64,000 nucleotides of DNA from MGBC120314 sp051880495 (GTDB taxonomy: Bacteria; Bacillota; Clostridia; Lachnospirales; Lachnospiraceae). Below are positions 1 to 8,322 of the stretch, piece after piece. The notes beneath the pieces were generated by a model. The model searched no databases, was not told where the DNA came from, and saw only the letters and a program-made list of their open reading frames with translations. The stretch covers positions 30,352 through 94,351 of the forward strand of contig JBJEOB010000164.1 in assembly GCA_051880495.1 (NCBI GenBank). Direction: 5' to 3'. Each line of letters opens with the position of its first letter. Positions within the stretch are counted from its first letter, which is position 1. The translations under genes were made by a program, and so were the position numbers.

Positions 1-368
1 GACATAACTATCCGTTCTATATGGGATTTAAGGGTGGAAAAGGTATAGCAGCCACTGCAGGACTTATCTTGTCATTTCATCCTTATTTTATTGTAACGGG
101 TGTGCTGCTTTTCTTTGGAACATTTTTTATTACACATTATGTTTCACTCGGTTCACTTTTAGTTTATGCAGGATTTATGATTCAGATGCTATACTGCGGA
201 CAGACCGGTTTTTTTGCAGGCATGACTCAGATGCAGCTATATGAATTATATGCAATTACAGCATTTCTGACGATTTTAGCTTATTGGAAGCATCGTGAAA
301 ATATTGTAAGACTCATACATGGAAATGAGCGTAAGACATATATTTTTAAGAAAAATAAAGTAGATTAA
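1..368 (+). CDS. plsY: Glycerol-3-phosphate acyltransferase PlsY (C-terminal part, start outside window)
   Basis: Membrane enzyme that transfers the acyl group of acyl-phosphate to sn-glycerol-3-phosphate, the first step of phospholipid synthesis. The frame is already open at base 3 and reads HNYPFYMGFKGGKGIA, the glycine-rich second PlsY motif, so the ATG at 21 is internal and the true start lies before the window. Three hydrophobic segments follow, then the C-terminal HRENIVRL..GNERK stretch typical of motif 3. gpsA, which makes its substrate, starts 21 bases downstream, so the two form a glycerophospholipid unit. Family assignment is firm; the missing N-terminus cannot be described. Confidence 0.93.
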   Translation, partial: HNYPFYMGFKGGKGIAATAGLILSFHPYFIVTGVLLFFGTFFITHYVSLGSLLVYAGFMIQMLYCGQTGFFAGMTQMQLYELYAITAFLTILAYWKHRENIVRLIHGNERKTYIFKKNKVD

Positions 369-389
369 TATAAGACAGAGGAAATTATT

Positions 390-1406
390 ATGGCAAAAAT
401 TAGTGTTTTAGGTGCCGGAAGCTGGGGAACAGCGCTTGCCCTTTTATTAAATAATAACGGACACGACGTTACAATCTGGTCTATTCTTCCACAGGAAATA
501 GAACAGCTAAAGGTTGCGCATGAAAATACAAGATGTCTTCCGGGTGTAAAAATACCTGAGAGTATTACATTAACGGCGGATGCTTCACTCGCAACATCGG
601 ATAAGGATGTTCTTGTTATGGCGGTTGCTTCTCCTTATGTGAGAAAGACTGCACATCATCTTAAGGATTATATTAAAGACGGACAGATTATAGTTAATGT
701 TGCGAAGGGTATTGAAGAAGAAACTTTAATGACCCTGACGGCAGTTATTGAAGAAGAAATTCCGTGTGCAAATGTTACTGTTTTATCAGGCCCGAGCCAT
801 GCCGAGGAGGTAGGAAGAGGACTGCCTACAACCTGTGTTGTTGGTGCTAAAGACCGTGAAACAGCGGAATATCTGCAGAACATTTTTATGTCGGAAGTAT
901 TTCGTGTTTATACAAGTCCTGATATTATCGGAATTGAGCTTGGCGGTGCTTTAAAAAATGTTATTGCACTTGCAGCCGGAATTGCTGATGGAATTGGCTA
1001 TGGTGATAATACCAAGGCTGCACTTATTACGAGAGGTATGTATGAGATTGCAAAGCTTGGAATCGCAATGGGCGGCAAGCTTGAAACGTTTACGGGACTT
1101 ACAGGTATAGGTGATCTTATTGTTACATGTGCAAGTATGCACAGCCGTAACCGCAGGGCAGGAATTCTTATAGGACAGGGTAAGTCATATGAAGAAGCAA
1201 TGAAGGAAGTTAATATGGTTGTTGAGGGCGTTTATGCGGCTAAGGCGGCAAAGAAGCTTTCTGAAAAATACAATGTTGACCTTCCAATCGTTAATGAAGT
1301 AAATAAGATTTTGTTTGAAGGAAGTAAACCGGAAGAAGCAGTGAAGGAATTAATGCTTAGGGATAAAAAACTCGAAAGCCAGAACCACGAGTGGAACCAG
1401 ATATAG
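390..1406 (+). CDS. gpsA: NAD(P)-dependent glycerol-3-phosphate dehydrogenase
   Basis: Reduces dihydroxyacetone phosphate to sn-glycerol-3-phosphate in the cytoplasm, supplying PlsY encoded just upstream. The protein has 338 residues, normal for GpsA. The Rossmann motif GAGSWG is at residues 8-13. The LSGPSHAEEV segment and the helix GGALKNVIALAAGIADG, which carries the catalytic lysine, follow, then the C-terminal TGIGDLIVTC and SRNRR substrate-binding segments. An SD-like GAGGAAA precedes the ATG. The 3' end overlaps the first in-frame GTG of the next gene, but the more likely start of that gene is just after the gpsA stop. Confidence 0.96.
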   Translation: MAKISVLGAGSWGTALALLLNNNGHDVTIWSILPQEIEQLKVAHENTRCLPGVKIPESITLTADASLATSDKDVLVMAVASPYVRKTAHHLKDYIKDGQIIVNVAKGIEEETLMTLTAVIEEEIPCANVTVLSGPSHAEEVGRGLPTTCVVGAKDRETAEYLQNIFMSEVFRVYTSPDIIGIELGGALKNVIALAAGIADGIGYGDNTKAALITRGMYEIAKLGIAMGGKLETFTGLTGIGDLIVTCASMHSRNRRAGILIGQGKSYEEAMKEVNMVVEGVYAAKAAKKLSEKYNVDLPIVNEVNKILFEGSKPEEAVKELMLRDKKLESQNHEWNQI

Positions 1407-1417
1407 GAGATGTATTT

Positions 1418-2068
1418 GTGAAATTAACTGAAGCTGAAGTTGGAAAATCAATTAGTGTTACATTAGTTACCGAAGGAAAAACACTTAATTTTAATTCATT
1501 TGTTACGGCTGTATTGGATGACTCCATTCTTATTGAACCTATCACGGAGGATGAGAAGACAATCGGCTTTAATAATCGTAAGGTAAATGTTGTTTATATT
1601 GCAGAGGAGACGAAGCCGTATATATGGCTGAATGTCGAAATTCGTCTTGTTAAATACAATGACCAGGTATATCATCAGCTTATTACAGATGGTCCCGGCA
1701 CTAAATTCAACAGAAGACGTTCGTTCAGACAGTATGTTGGTATTGAAGGCATGGTAAACAATGTAAATGAAACTTTTAGTGTTATAATTAAGGATGTAAG
1801 TGCCAACGGATGTTCATTTGTTACAAATCAGGAACTGGAAATCGGAGGAAGAGTAATTGTTTCTTTTTCTTCCGATGAGGAAAATTTTGTTATCAGAACA
1901 ATGATTATCAGAAAACTTGAAATTGAAGAAACCGGTAAAATTGTTTACGGCTGCGAAACTGCTGTGCCTAATCATAAAATAGAGAAGTTTGTTTCCGACC
2001 GGCAGAGAAAAGATATGCAGCGAAGAAGTGCACCGGCAGTTAATCGAAGCCAATCTAATGAAAAATAA
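1418..2068 (+). CDS. PilZ domain protein, probable c-di-GMP receptor
   Basis: A 216-residue cytoplasmic protein with an N-terminal YcgR-like beta domain (about residues 1-95) and a C-terminal PilZ domain. The two c-di-GMP-binding signatures are visible: RRRSFR at 99-104 and DVSANG at 126-131. PilZ proteins of this layout often act on flagella or surface functions in response to c-di-GMP. A GTG at 1391 overlaps gpsA and would give 9 extra residues. I chose the GTG at 1418 because AGGAG (1405-1409) lies at the right distance. It follows gpsA with an 11-base gap and is probably cotranscribed. The target is unknown. Confidence 0.85.
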   Translation: MKLTEAEVGKSISVTLVTEGKTLNFNSFVTAVLDDSILIEPITEDEKTIGFNNRKVNVVYIAEETKPYIWLNVEIRLVKYNDQVYHQLITDGPGTKFNRRRSFRQYVGIEGMVNNVNETFSVIIKDVSANGCSFVTNQELEIGGRVIVSFSSDEENFVIRTMIIRKLEIEETGKIVYGCETAVPNHKIEKFVSDRQRKDMQRRSAPAVNRSQSNEK

Positions 2069-2079
2069 AATAATATGTA

Positions 2080-2107
2080 ATATTTATTAACCCCTTCCAC
2101 ATATATT
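2080..2107 (+). promoter_or_regulatory. Putative sigma-E promoter of spoIVA
   Basis: ATATT at 2080-2084 and CATATATT at 2100-2107 are separated by 15 bases. The Bacillus sigma-E consensus is an ATATT-type -35 and CATACA-like -10 at similar spacing, with one mismatch here. The same arrangement precedes yqfC. The predicted start is about 2114, inside the loop of the hairpin at 2089-2129. spoIVA is sigma-E controlled in Bacillus; its use here is inferred. Confidence 0.6.
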
Positions 2108-2129
2108 TTGAATAAATATGGAAGGGGTT
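2089..2129 (+). promoter_or_regulatory. Inverted repeat hiding the spoIVA ribosome site
   Basis: AACCCCTTCCA (2089-2099) is perfectly complementary to TGGAAGGGGTT (2119-2129), an 11-bp stem. The right arm contains the SD GGAAGGGG of spoIVA. The left arm fits exactly between the putative -35 and -10 elements, so it would be present only in RNA reading through from the PilZ gene. It may also serve as a weak terminator (TTTT follows). Confidence 0.7.
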
Positions 2130-2134
2130 ATTTT

Positions 2135-3619
2135 ATGGAGAATACGGAGTATAAAGAATTTAATCTGTATAAGGATATACAGGCACGAACCAATGGTGAA
2201 ATATATATGGGTGTTGTCGGACCGGTAAGAACCGGAAAATCAACATTTATCAAAAGATTCATGGATCTTATGGTAATACCTAATATAACCAATGAGGCTG
2301 ATAAAATCAGGGCAAATGATGAACTTCCGCAAAGCTCGGCGGGAAAGACAATTATGACTACGGAACCTAAATTTATACCCAAGGAAGCGGTTGATATTTT
2401 AGTCGATGAATTACCCCTGAAGGTGCGTATGATTGACTGTGTCGGCTTTATGGTTGACGGAGCCGCGGGACACCTTGAAAATGACGAGGAAAGACTTGTA
2501 AAGACGCCTTGGGATGCCAATCCGATACCATTTACAAAGGCCGCTGAAATTGGAACTAAAAAAGTAATTAACGACCATTCAACAGTAGGCATTGTCATAA
2601 CAGGTGACGGAAGCTTTGGTGATTTTACGAGAAATCAGTATGAAGGTCCGGAAGAAAAAACAATAAAACAGTTAAAAGCCATAGGTAAGCCATTTGTTGT
2701 AATACTTAACAGCACAAGTCCAACATCATCAAAAACAACTGAACTTGCGCAGAAGCTTTCAGATATTTACAAATGTAAGGTGCTTCCTATTGACTGTCAG
2801 AATCTCAACAACAATGATATTAACAAAATATTTATGGCTCTTTTAAATGATTTTCCAATTGTTGAAATAAGATTTGATATGCCAAAGTGGACTCAGATGC
2901 TATCAGAAAATGATGAAATTCATGCTTCAATGCTTACAATGGCATCAAATGTCCTTAAAAATGTTAATACGGTCAGTGATGCAAAGGCATTTAACTATAC
3001 CGATGTACCCGGTTTTGTTGAAAGCATAAGGACAGGAACTGTCGATTCATCATGTGGTATGATGAGTATAGAAATCAAGATTGATAACAGATTTTATTTT
3101 GACATGCTTAGCAAAATGTGTGGTGAAGAAATAGAAAATGAGTATCAGCTTGTCAATCTTATTAAAAGTTTAAGTGAAAAGAAAAAGGATTTTGATAAGG
3201 TTTGTGATGCAGTCAGCATGGTTCAGATAAACGGATATGGTGTTGTAAATCCAACCAGGGACCAGGTACATATAGAAGAACCTGTTGTAATTAAAAATGG
3301 TAACAAGTACGGAGTAAAAATAAAGGCAGAGGCTACGACAATTTATATGATACAGACAAATATACAGACTGAAATGGCACCTATTGTCGGAAGTGAACAA
3401 CAGGCAAATGACCTGATTGATTATATTAAAGACAACTCTAAAGACAGTCTCGACGGATTATGGGATATTAACATTTTCGGAAAAACCATTGAACAGATTG
3501 TAACAGACGGCATCAGTGATAAAATAAGAAATATTACAGATGATAATATGGTTAAGCTTAGGGAGACACTGCAGAAAGTTATGAATGAAAACACAGGAAT
3601 CGTTTGTCTGATTGTATAG
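2135..3619 (+). CDS. spoIVA: Stage IV sporulation protein A (spore coat morphogenetic ATPase)
   Basis: SpoIVA polymerises on the forespore surface, using ATP, to form the base layer on which the spore coat and cortex are built. The 494-residue length matches the family (492 in Bacillus). The Walker A motif GPVRTGKST is at residues 29-37, and the DCVGFMVDGAAGHLENDEER segment is highly conserved in SpoIVA. The C-terminus is short and hydrophobic (IVCLIV), as in other SpoIVA proteins that dock on SpoVM. A TTG at 2108 is possible, but the ATG at 2135 has the strong SD GGAAGGGG at 2120-2127. It is likely a single gene with its own sigma-E promoter. Confidence 0.96.
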   Translation: MENTEYKEFNLYKDIQARTNGEIYMGVVGPVRTGKSTFIKRFMDLMVIPNITNEADKIRANDELPQSSAGKTIMTTEPKFIPKEAVDILVDELPLKVRMIDCVGFMVDGAAGHLENDEERLVKTPWDANPIPFTKAAEIGTKKVINDHSTVGIVITGDGSFGDFTRNQYEGPEEKTIKQLKAIGKPFVVILNSTSPTSSKTTELAQKLSDIYKCKVLPIDCQNLNNNDINKIFMALLNDFPIVEIRFDMPKWTQMLSENDEIHASMLTMASNVLKNVNTVSDAKAFNYTDVPGFVESIRTGTVDSSCGMMSIEIKIDNRFYFDMLSKMCGEEIENEYQLVNLIKSLSEKKKDFDKVCDAVSMVQINGYGVVNPTRDQVHIEEPVVIKNGNKYGVKIKAEATTIYMIQTNIQTEMAPIVGSEQQANDLIDYIKDNSKDSLDGLWDINIFGKTIEQIVTDGISDKIRNITDDNMVKLRETLQKVMNENTGIVCLIV

Positions 3620-3646
3620 TTTTTTGGATGATTTAACTAAATAATA

Positions 3647-3675
3647 TTGATATCCTTCGTGTAATATGGTAATAT
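3647..3675 (+). promoter_or_regulatory. Putative sigma-A promoter of the purine permease
   Basis: TTGATA (3647-3652), 17-base spacer, TAATAT (3670-3675). The expected start is near 3682, giving a leader of about 32 bases with a free SD. The -10 box lies inside the hairpin taken here as the spoIVA terminator, and the -35 box lies in the left arm of the SD-hiding repeat. Confidence 0.65.
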
Positions 3676-3714
3676 TTTACCATAAAATTTTATTTTTATA
3701 ACGGAGGATATCAA
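3647..3714 (+). promoter_or_regulatory. Nested inverted repeats: spoIVA terminator inside an SD-hiding helix
   Basis: The outer helix pairs TTGATATCCTTCGT (3647-3660) with ACGGAGGATATCAA (3701-3714): 14 bp with one G-U pair, covering the SD GGAGG and the first base of the start codon. The inner hairpin pairs TATGGTAA (3665-3672) with TTACCATA (3677-3684), loop TATT, followed by a T-rich tail, which looks like a rho-independent terminator for spoIVA. Both would form only in read-through RNA. Confidence 0.7.
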
Positions 3715-5084
3715 TGTTAGAAAAATTATTCAAACTCAAAGAGAATAAGACTGATGTTAAAACAGAAGTCTTAGCAGGTATCACAACATTTATGACCATG
3801 GCGTACATCCTTGCCGTTAATCCAAGCCTGTTAGGCGCCTCTGGAATGAATTCCAATGCAGTCCTGGCAGCAACGGCTCTTGCATCATTCCTTGGATGTA
3901 TTCTTATGGCAGCTTTTGCCAACTATCCGTTTGCGTTGGCACCGGGTATGGGACTTAATGCATACTTTACTTATTCTGTATGTATTGGTCTTAATGTTGA
4001 CTGGCGTATTGCTCTTGCAGCAGTTTTTGTTGAAGGTCTGATATTTATTGTATTATCTCTTACAAATGTCAGAGAAGCAATCTTTAATGCAATTCCTTTA
4101 ACATTAAAGTATGCAGTAAGTGCAGGTATTGGTCTGTTTATCGCATTTATCGGCTTACAGGGAGCCAACATCGTAGTTGCTGACAGTGCAACATTAGTTT
4201 CTTATCAGCGTTTTAAGGAAAACTTCAACTCAGTTGGTATAGGCGCAATTCTTGCATTGATTGGTATTATTATCACAGCAGTTCTCCTTATTAAGAAGGT
4301 TAAGGGAGCAATTCTTCTTGGTATTATTGCAACATATGTATTAGGTCTTATCTGCCAGGTTACCGGGCTTTATGTTCCTAATCCTGAAGTTGGAATGTAT
4401 TCTTTGTACCCGAATTTTTCTAACTGGTTTGTTTTTGGAAGTATTTCGGAAACATTTGGTCAGTTGTTTAAGGCTGATTTCTCTACAGTCAGACCTCTTG
4501 ATTTTGTAGTAATTGTATTTGCTTTTCTTTTTGTAGATATTTTTGATACTTTGGGAACACTTATGGGTGTAGCTGCAAAGGCAGATATGCTTGATAAGGA
4601 TGGAAAGCTTCCAAAAATCAAAGGTGCATTGATGGCAGATGCTGTTGCAACAAGTGCAGGTGCAATTCTTGGTACATCAACAACTACAACTTATGTAGAA
4701 AGTGCATCAGGTGTATCAGAAGGCGGCAGAACCGGTCTTACGGCAACGGTTACAGGTGTGTTATTCCTTTTATCAGGTCTTTTCCTTGCACCGTTATTTA
4801 TGGCAATTCCATCATTTGCAACAGCACCGGCACTTATTATTGTCGGATGTATGATGATTTCATCTGTATTAAAGATTGATTTTAATGATTATTCAGAAGG
4901 TATCCCTGCATTCCTCGCAATTGCTGCTATGCCTCTTATGTACAGCATTTCAGAAGGTATTGCAATCGGATTTATATCTTATGTGTTAATTAATCTTATT
5001 ACAGGTAAGGCAAAACAGAAGAAAATTAATCCTTTAATGTATATTCTTGCTATTTTGTTTGTATGTAAATACATTTTCTTATAA
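3714..5084 (+). CDS. NCS2 family (AzgA-like) purine permease
   Basis: Polytopic membrane transporter for nucleobases, probably adenine, guanine or hypoxanthine, by proton symport. The 456-residue protein starts with MLEKLFKLKENKTDVKTE, then TTFMTMAYILAVNP, the usual opening of the AzgA/PbuG/PbuO branch. The signature TSTTTTYVESASGVSEGGRT is present before the last helices. About 12-14 hydrophobic segments span the protein. The SD is GGAGG at 3703-3707. No purine riboswitch can be recognised upstream, although such permeases often have one. Exact substrate is uncertain; the family is firm. Confidence 0.92.
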   Translation: MLEKLFKLKENKTDVKTEVLAGITTFMTMAYILAVNPSLLGASGMNSNAVLAATALASFLGCILMAAFANYPFALAPGMGLNAYFTYSVCIGLNVDWRIALAAVFVEGLIFIVLSLTNVREAIFNAIPLTLKYAVSAGIGLFIAFIGLQGANIVVADSATLVSYQRFKENFNSVGIGAILALIGIIITAVLLIKKVKGAILLGIIATYVLGLICQVTGLYVPNPEVGMYSLYPNFSNWFVFGSISETFGQLFKADFSTVRPLDFVVIVFAFLFVDIFDTLGTLMGVAAKADMLDKDGKLPKIKGALMADAVATSAGAILGTSTTTTYVESASGVSEGGRTGLTATVTGVLFLLSGLFLAPLFMAIPSFATAPALIIVGCMMISSVLKIDFNDYSEGIPAFLAIAAMPLMYSISEGIAIGFISYVLINLITGKAKQKKINPLMYILAILFVCKYIFL

Positions 5085-5088
5085 GATA

Positions 5089-5158
5089 TATGGTTTACAA
5101 ATTTGTAAATAGATTATATAATATAGTCTATGTCAAAAATAAAGTGAGGTAGACCATG
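5089..5158 (+). promoter_or_regulatory. Promoter and start-codon-hiding inverted repeat before the methyltransferase
   Basis: A near-consensus sigma-A promoter, TTTACA (5094-5099), 17 bases, TATAAT (5117-5122), predicts a start near 5129. TATGGTTTAC (5089-5098) pairs with GTAGACCATG (5149-5158) over 10 bp including two G-U pairs, covering the end of the SD and the ATG. The left arm overlaps the -35 box and would be absent from RNA made by this promoter. TTTACAAA/TTTGTAAA at 5094-5109 is also a perfect 16-base palindrome, possibly an operator. Confidence 0.65.
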
Positions 5159-6043
5159 AAGAAGGTTTTAAGAAAAGTTAAGGATTTATATATTCGTTAT
5201 TCGGATAAAATTGCTTATAAGGTTAATTATAATAAGTTAAACAAATATATGGTTTCAAAGGGACGTAAGACAAGCATGTCTGATGACAATGCTTATCCGG
5301 CTCTGTGTCATGCGGCATCTGAGGATGAGAAGTTCTTTAAGGATTTCCGCAGAAACTTTATTTACAACAGAGTGTTAGAGCACGTTCCACAGTATCAGGG
5401 TCAGGAATATCTTGATGTTATCAATAAGAATGATAAACTTAAGTTTACTGATGCGGACTGGGATAACTTCCGTAAGAATGATTTGTATGGTAATCCGAGA
5501 GTGTTCACATATCAGATTAATGGCAGAACACTTGCATTATCACCGACGACTCTTCGTTATGCCAAGGTGTTACAGGATATCGTTACATTATTTGATACGG
5601 ACAAGCTTAAGAAAATCGCTGAAATCGGTATCGGTTATGCCGGTCAGTGCAGAGTACTTACAAGTTATTTTCCGGTAGATCAGTATTCATTATTTGATCT
5701 TCCTGAGGTGCTTGGTCTTGCTAAAAAGTATCTTGGTAAGTTTGGTGAAACATCCAATATCAGATTTGTAGACGGAACCAATATTGATGTTGAAGATGAT
5801 TATGATTTTGTAATTAGCAATTATGCATTTTCTGAGTTAATTAGAGATGTGCAGGACATTTACCTTAACAAGGTTATTTTAAAGTCCAAGGCAGGTTATA
5901 TGACATGGAATTCCCTTTCATGCGATGTTTTGGATGGATATACCTTAGATGAATTGTTAAAGCTTATTCCGGGTTCATCCGTTATTGCAGAAGAACCTCT
6001 TACAGCAACAAACAACTGCATCATTATTTGGGGAAATAAGTAA
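5156..6043 (+). CDS. Putative sugar O-methyltransferase (class I SAM-dependent)
   Basis: A 295-residue soluble protein of the putative sugar O-methyltransferase family, which methylates sugars in cell-surface or secreted glycans. The C-terminal half is a Rossmann methyltransferase domain: IAEIGIGYAGQCRVL is SAM motif I, followed by QYSLFDLPEVLGLAKKYL and the motif IV-like segment DDYDFVISNYAFSEL. The N-terminal half has the family's GNPRVFTYQINGRTLALSPTTLRY segment. The SD is GTGAGGT just before the ATG. It sits alone between its own promoter and a strong terminator, with no glycan genes beside it, so the acceptor is unknown. Confidence 0.75.
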   Translation: MKKVLRKVKDLYIRYSDKIAYKVNYNKLNKYMVSKGRKTSMSDDNAYPALCHAASEDEKFFKDFRRNFIYNRVLEHVPQYQGQEYLDVINKNDKLKFTDADWDNFRKNDLYGNPRVFTYQINGRTLALSPTTLRYAKVLQDIVTLFDTDKLKKIAEIGIGYAGQCRVLTSYFPVDQYSLFDLPEVLGLAKKYLGKFGETSNIRFVDGTNIDVEDDYDFVISNYAFSELIRDVQDIYLNKVILKSKAGYMTWNSLSCDVLDGYTLDELLKLIPGSSVIAEEPLTATNNCIIIWGNK

Positions 6044-6047
6044 TTTT

Positions 6048-6085
6048 AAAGTGTGTTTCCAATAGGGAACACACTTTGTTTTTTA
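6048..6085 (+). terminator. Rho-independent terminator after the methyltransferase
   Basis: A 13-bp stem, AAAGTGTGTTTCC (6048-6060) with GGGAACACACTTT (6065-6077) including one G-U pair, has a four-base loop and is followed by GTTTTTT. This is a textbook intrinsic terminator. Confidence 0.92.
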
Positions 6086-6117
6086 CATTGCAATATCTTT
6101 ATTTGTGGGGAGTGTAT

Positions 6118-7797
6118 ATGAAGATAATTTTTTGGGGCGTAGCAATATTAGTTGTGATGATTATTGTAAGTATTAAATCGTCGAGGGAAAACAGGGAAAA
6201 AAACAGACAGAAGCTGATAAAGGAGTTTGAAGGGGAACTCGAGCGTGAAATTGAATATACCGATTATGAAAATATGAAAACATATTTTTATGAGATGTCA
6301 AAATCCTGGGACAATGTTATTGATGATGACACATGGAATGATTTGGGCATGGACGATATTTTCATGAAAATTAACAATACCAACTCATCGGTAGGACGTG
6401 AATATCTGTATGCGATGCTTCGTCATCCGTGTACCAAACCTGATGAACAGAAGTGGCTTGAGGATTTAATAAACAGTTTCTTAAATAAACCTGATGAAAG
6501 ACTCAAGGTACAGGAGCTTTTTCTTGAGCTTGGCTATGCCAAGCTGATAGGCGTATACCGATATATCAGAAATATCGTTGATTTTGATACAAGATCCAAT
6601 CGTGTTCATTATCTGGCACAGGTATTTCTTATTCTTTCAATTTTCCTTGCATTATTTGCAAGACCTGATATCGGTGTGATTGCATTTATTCTAGCCGTTG
6701 CATTTACTGTTATCACATACTATAGGGAAAAAGCAAGGATTGATGCTTACCTTACCTGCGTTAAATGGATTGCGCAGATGATTTGCATTTCTAAAAAACT
6801 TGTCAGCTATAAGATAGATTTTCTCGGTGACTACAGTAACAAACTGAATAAACTTGTTGCATCATTAAAAAATATTCCAAAAAATATTTTTCTTTTGGTA
6901 TCGGCTAGTGGAATGTCGGGTTCATTAGCTGAGATTGCGCTTGATTATTTGAGAATTTTTACACATGTTGACCTTATTAAGTTTAACAGTATCGTAAAAG
7001 AGGTTAAGGAAAAACAGGATGAAATTCTGGAAATGTATGAACTGCTTGGTAAAATCGAAGCATCTATCGCTGTTTGTGCATTTAGAAACAGGACAAAAAT
7101 ATGGTGCGTTCCTGAATTAAAAACTGAGAGCAGTCTTTTAATAAAAGATGGTTACCATCTGATTTTGTCAGACCCTGTGGCTAACTCAATAGATGCATCG
7201 CGATGTGTACTTCTTACAGGCTCTAACGCATCAGGTAAATCAACTTTCTTAAAGACGGTTGCCATCAATTCAATACTGGCACAGACAATCAATACCGTTG
7301 CGGCAACAAAATATGTTGGAGAGTGCTACAGAATTGTATCTTCAATGTCCCACAGGGACGACATAATCAATGGTGACAGTTATTACATGATAGAGATAAA
7401 GGCACTCAAACGTATTCTTGACATGGAAAAGAATTCAAAGCAGAGGGTACTTTGTTTCCTTGATGAGGTGCTACGTGGAACCAATACGGTAGAACGAATT
7501 GCAGCATCTTCACAAATTTTAAAAAGCTTTGGATGTGGCAGGACACTTTGTTTTGCTGCAACGCACGACATTGAGCTGACGTCACTTTTAAAAGAATGGT
7601 ATGATAACTATCATTTTGAAGAATCGTTTGAGAATAATGACGTAAAGTACAACTTTATCCTTAAAACAGGTCCTGCCGTAACGAGAAATGCAATCAAATT
7701 ACTTGCCCAGACAGGATATGACAAAAATCTTATTGATGATGCAGTGAAAATGACAGAAGTATTTGAACAGGAAGGCGTTTGGAAAATTAATATATGA
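6118..7797 (+). CDS. Membrane-anchored MutS-family ATPase
   Basis: A 559-residue protein with the MutS ATPase domain at its C-terminus but without the mismatch-recognition FYE domain of MutS1 or the Smr nuclease of MutS2. Walker A GSNASGKS is at residues 368-375 and the Walker B region CFLDEVLRGTNTVER near 446. A hydrophobic segment opens the protein (residues 4-19) and a further hydrophobic pair lies in the middle (LAQVFLILSIFLALFA and VIAFILAVAFTVI), so it is probably membrane-bound. I chose the ATG at 6118 because GGGGAGTG precedes it; the frame extends further upstream. rnhA follows after 13 bases. Function of this subfamily is not known to me. Confidence 0.8.
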   Translation: MKIIFWGVAILVVMIIVSIKSSRENREKNRQKLIKEFEGELEREIEYTDYENMKTYFYEMSKSWDNVIDDDTWNDLGMDDIFMKINNTNSSVGREYLYAMLRHPCTKPDEQKWLEDLINSFLNKPDERLKVQELFLELGYAKLIGVYRYIRNIVDFDTRSNRVHYLAQVFLILSIFLALFARPDIGVIAFILAVAFTVITYYREKARIDAYLTCVKWIAQMICISKKLVSYKIDFLGDYSNKLNKLVASLKNIPKNIFLLVSASGMSGSLAEIALDYLRIFTHVDLIKFNSIVKEVKEKQDEILEMYELLGKIEASIAVCAFRNRTKIWCVPELKTESSLLIKDGYHLILSDPVANSIDASRCVLLTGSNASGKSTFLKTVAINSILAQTINTVAATKYVGECYRIVSSMSHRDDIINGDSYYMIEIKALKRILDMEKNSKQRVLCFLDEVLRGTNTVERIAASSQILKSFGCGRTLCFAATHDIELTSLLKEWYDNYHFEESFENNDVKYNFILKTGPAVTRNAIKLLAQTGYDKNLIDDAVKMTEVFEQEGVWKINI

Positions 7798-7810
7798 GAG
7801 GTTATTTATT

Positions 7811-8290
7811 ATGAAGGTTTATGTGTATACGGATGGTTCAGCAAGGGGAAATCCTGATGGCCCCGGCGGATATGGAACTATATTAAAATATATTGCCCCG
7901 GATGGAACGGTTCATGAACGTGAGTTCTCGCAGGGCTATATTAAAACTACGAACAACAGAATGGAGCTTATGGCAGCAATTGTAGGTCTTGAGGCATTAA
8001 ATAAGCCTTGTGATGTTGAGCTGTATTCAGATTCACAGTACCTTGTAAAGGCATTTAATGACAACTGGATTGACGGCTGGATAAAAAAAGGATGGAAGCG
8101 TGGCAAAAATGAACCGGTCAAGAATGTTGACCTGTGGAAGAGACTGTTAGAGGCGGCAAAACCACATAATATTACGTGGATATGGGTCAAGGGTCATGAT
8201 GGTCATGAGTATAATGAGCGGTGTGATACGCTTGCAACAACGGCTGCTGATGGGGATAATCTGATTTCTGATACTGTAAATGAATATTAG
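7811..8290 (+). CDS. rnhA: Ribonuclease HI
   Basis: Degrades the RNA strand of RNA-DNA hybrids in the cytoplasm. The 159-residue protein has the usual RNase HI length and all four acidic active-site positions: YTDGSARGNP, TNNRMELMAA, ELYSDSQYLV and GHEYNERCDTLA. The handle region (GWKRGKNEPVKNVDLW), as in the E. coli enzyme, is present. The ATG at 7811 has GAGAGG upstream; a longer frame from 7763 overlaps the MutS-like gene and adds a non-homologous tail. It is probably cotranscribed with the MutS-like ATPase. Confidence 0.95.
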   Translation: MKVYVYTDGSARGNPDGPGGYGTILKYIAPDGTVHEREFSQGYIKTTNNRMELMAAIVGLEALNKPCDVELYSDSQYLVKAFNDNWIDGWIKKGWKRGKNEPVKNVDLWKRLLEAAKPHNITWIWVKGHDGHEYNERCDTLATTAADGDNLISDTVNEY

Positions 8291-8293
8291 ATA

Positions 8294-8322
8294 TTGAGAT
8301 TTTAATATTTTTGTGCTAATAT
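8294..8322 (+). promoter_or_regulatory. Putative sigma-A promoter for the small membrane protein and alaS
   Basis: TTGAGA (8294-8299), 17 bases, TAATAT (8317-8322). Expected start near 8329, leaving a short AT-rich leader before the SD CTGGAGG. No T-box structure is seen before alaS. Confidence 0.65.

Noticed and set aside
3647..3714. Purine riboswitch before the permease
   Set aside because: ATATGG and TACCAT stretches recall the purine aptamer, but only one inner hairpin exists instead of two, and the conserved junction bases are missing.
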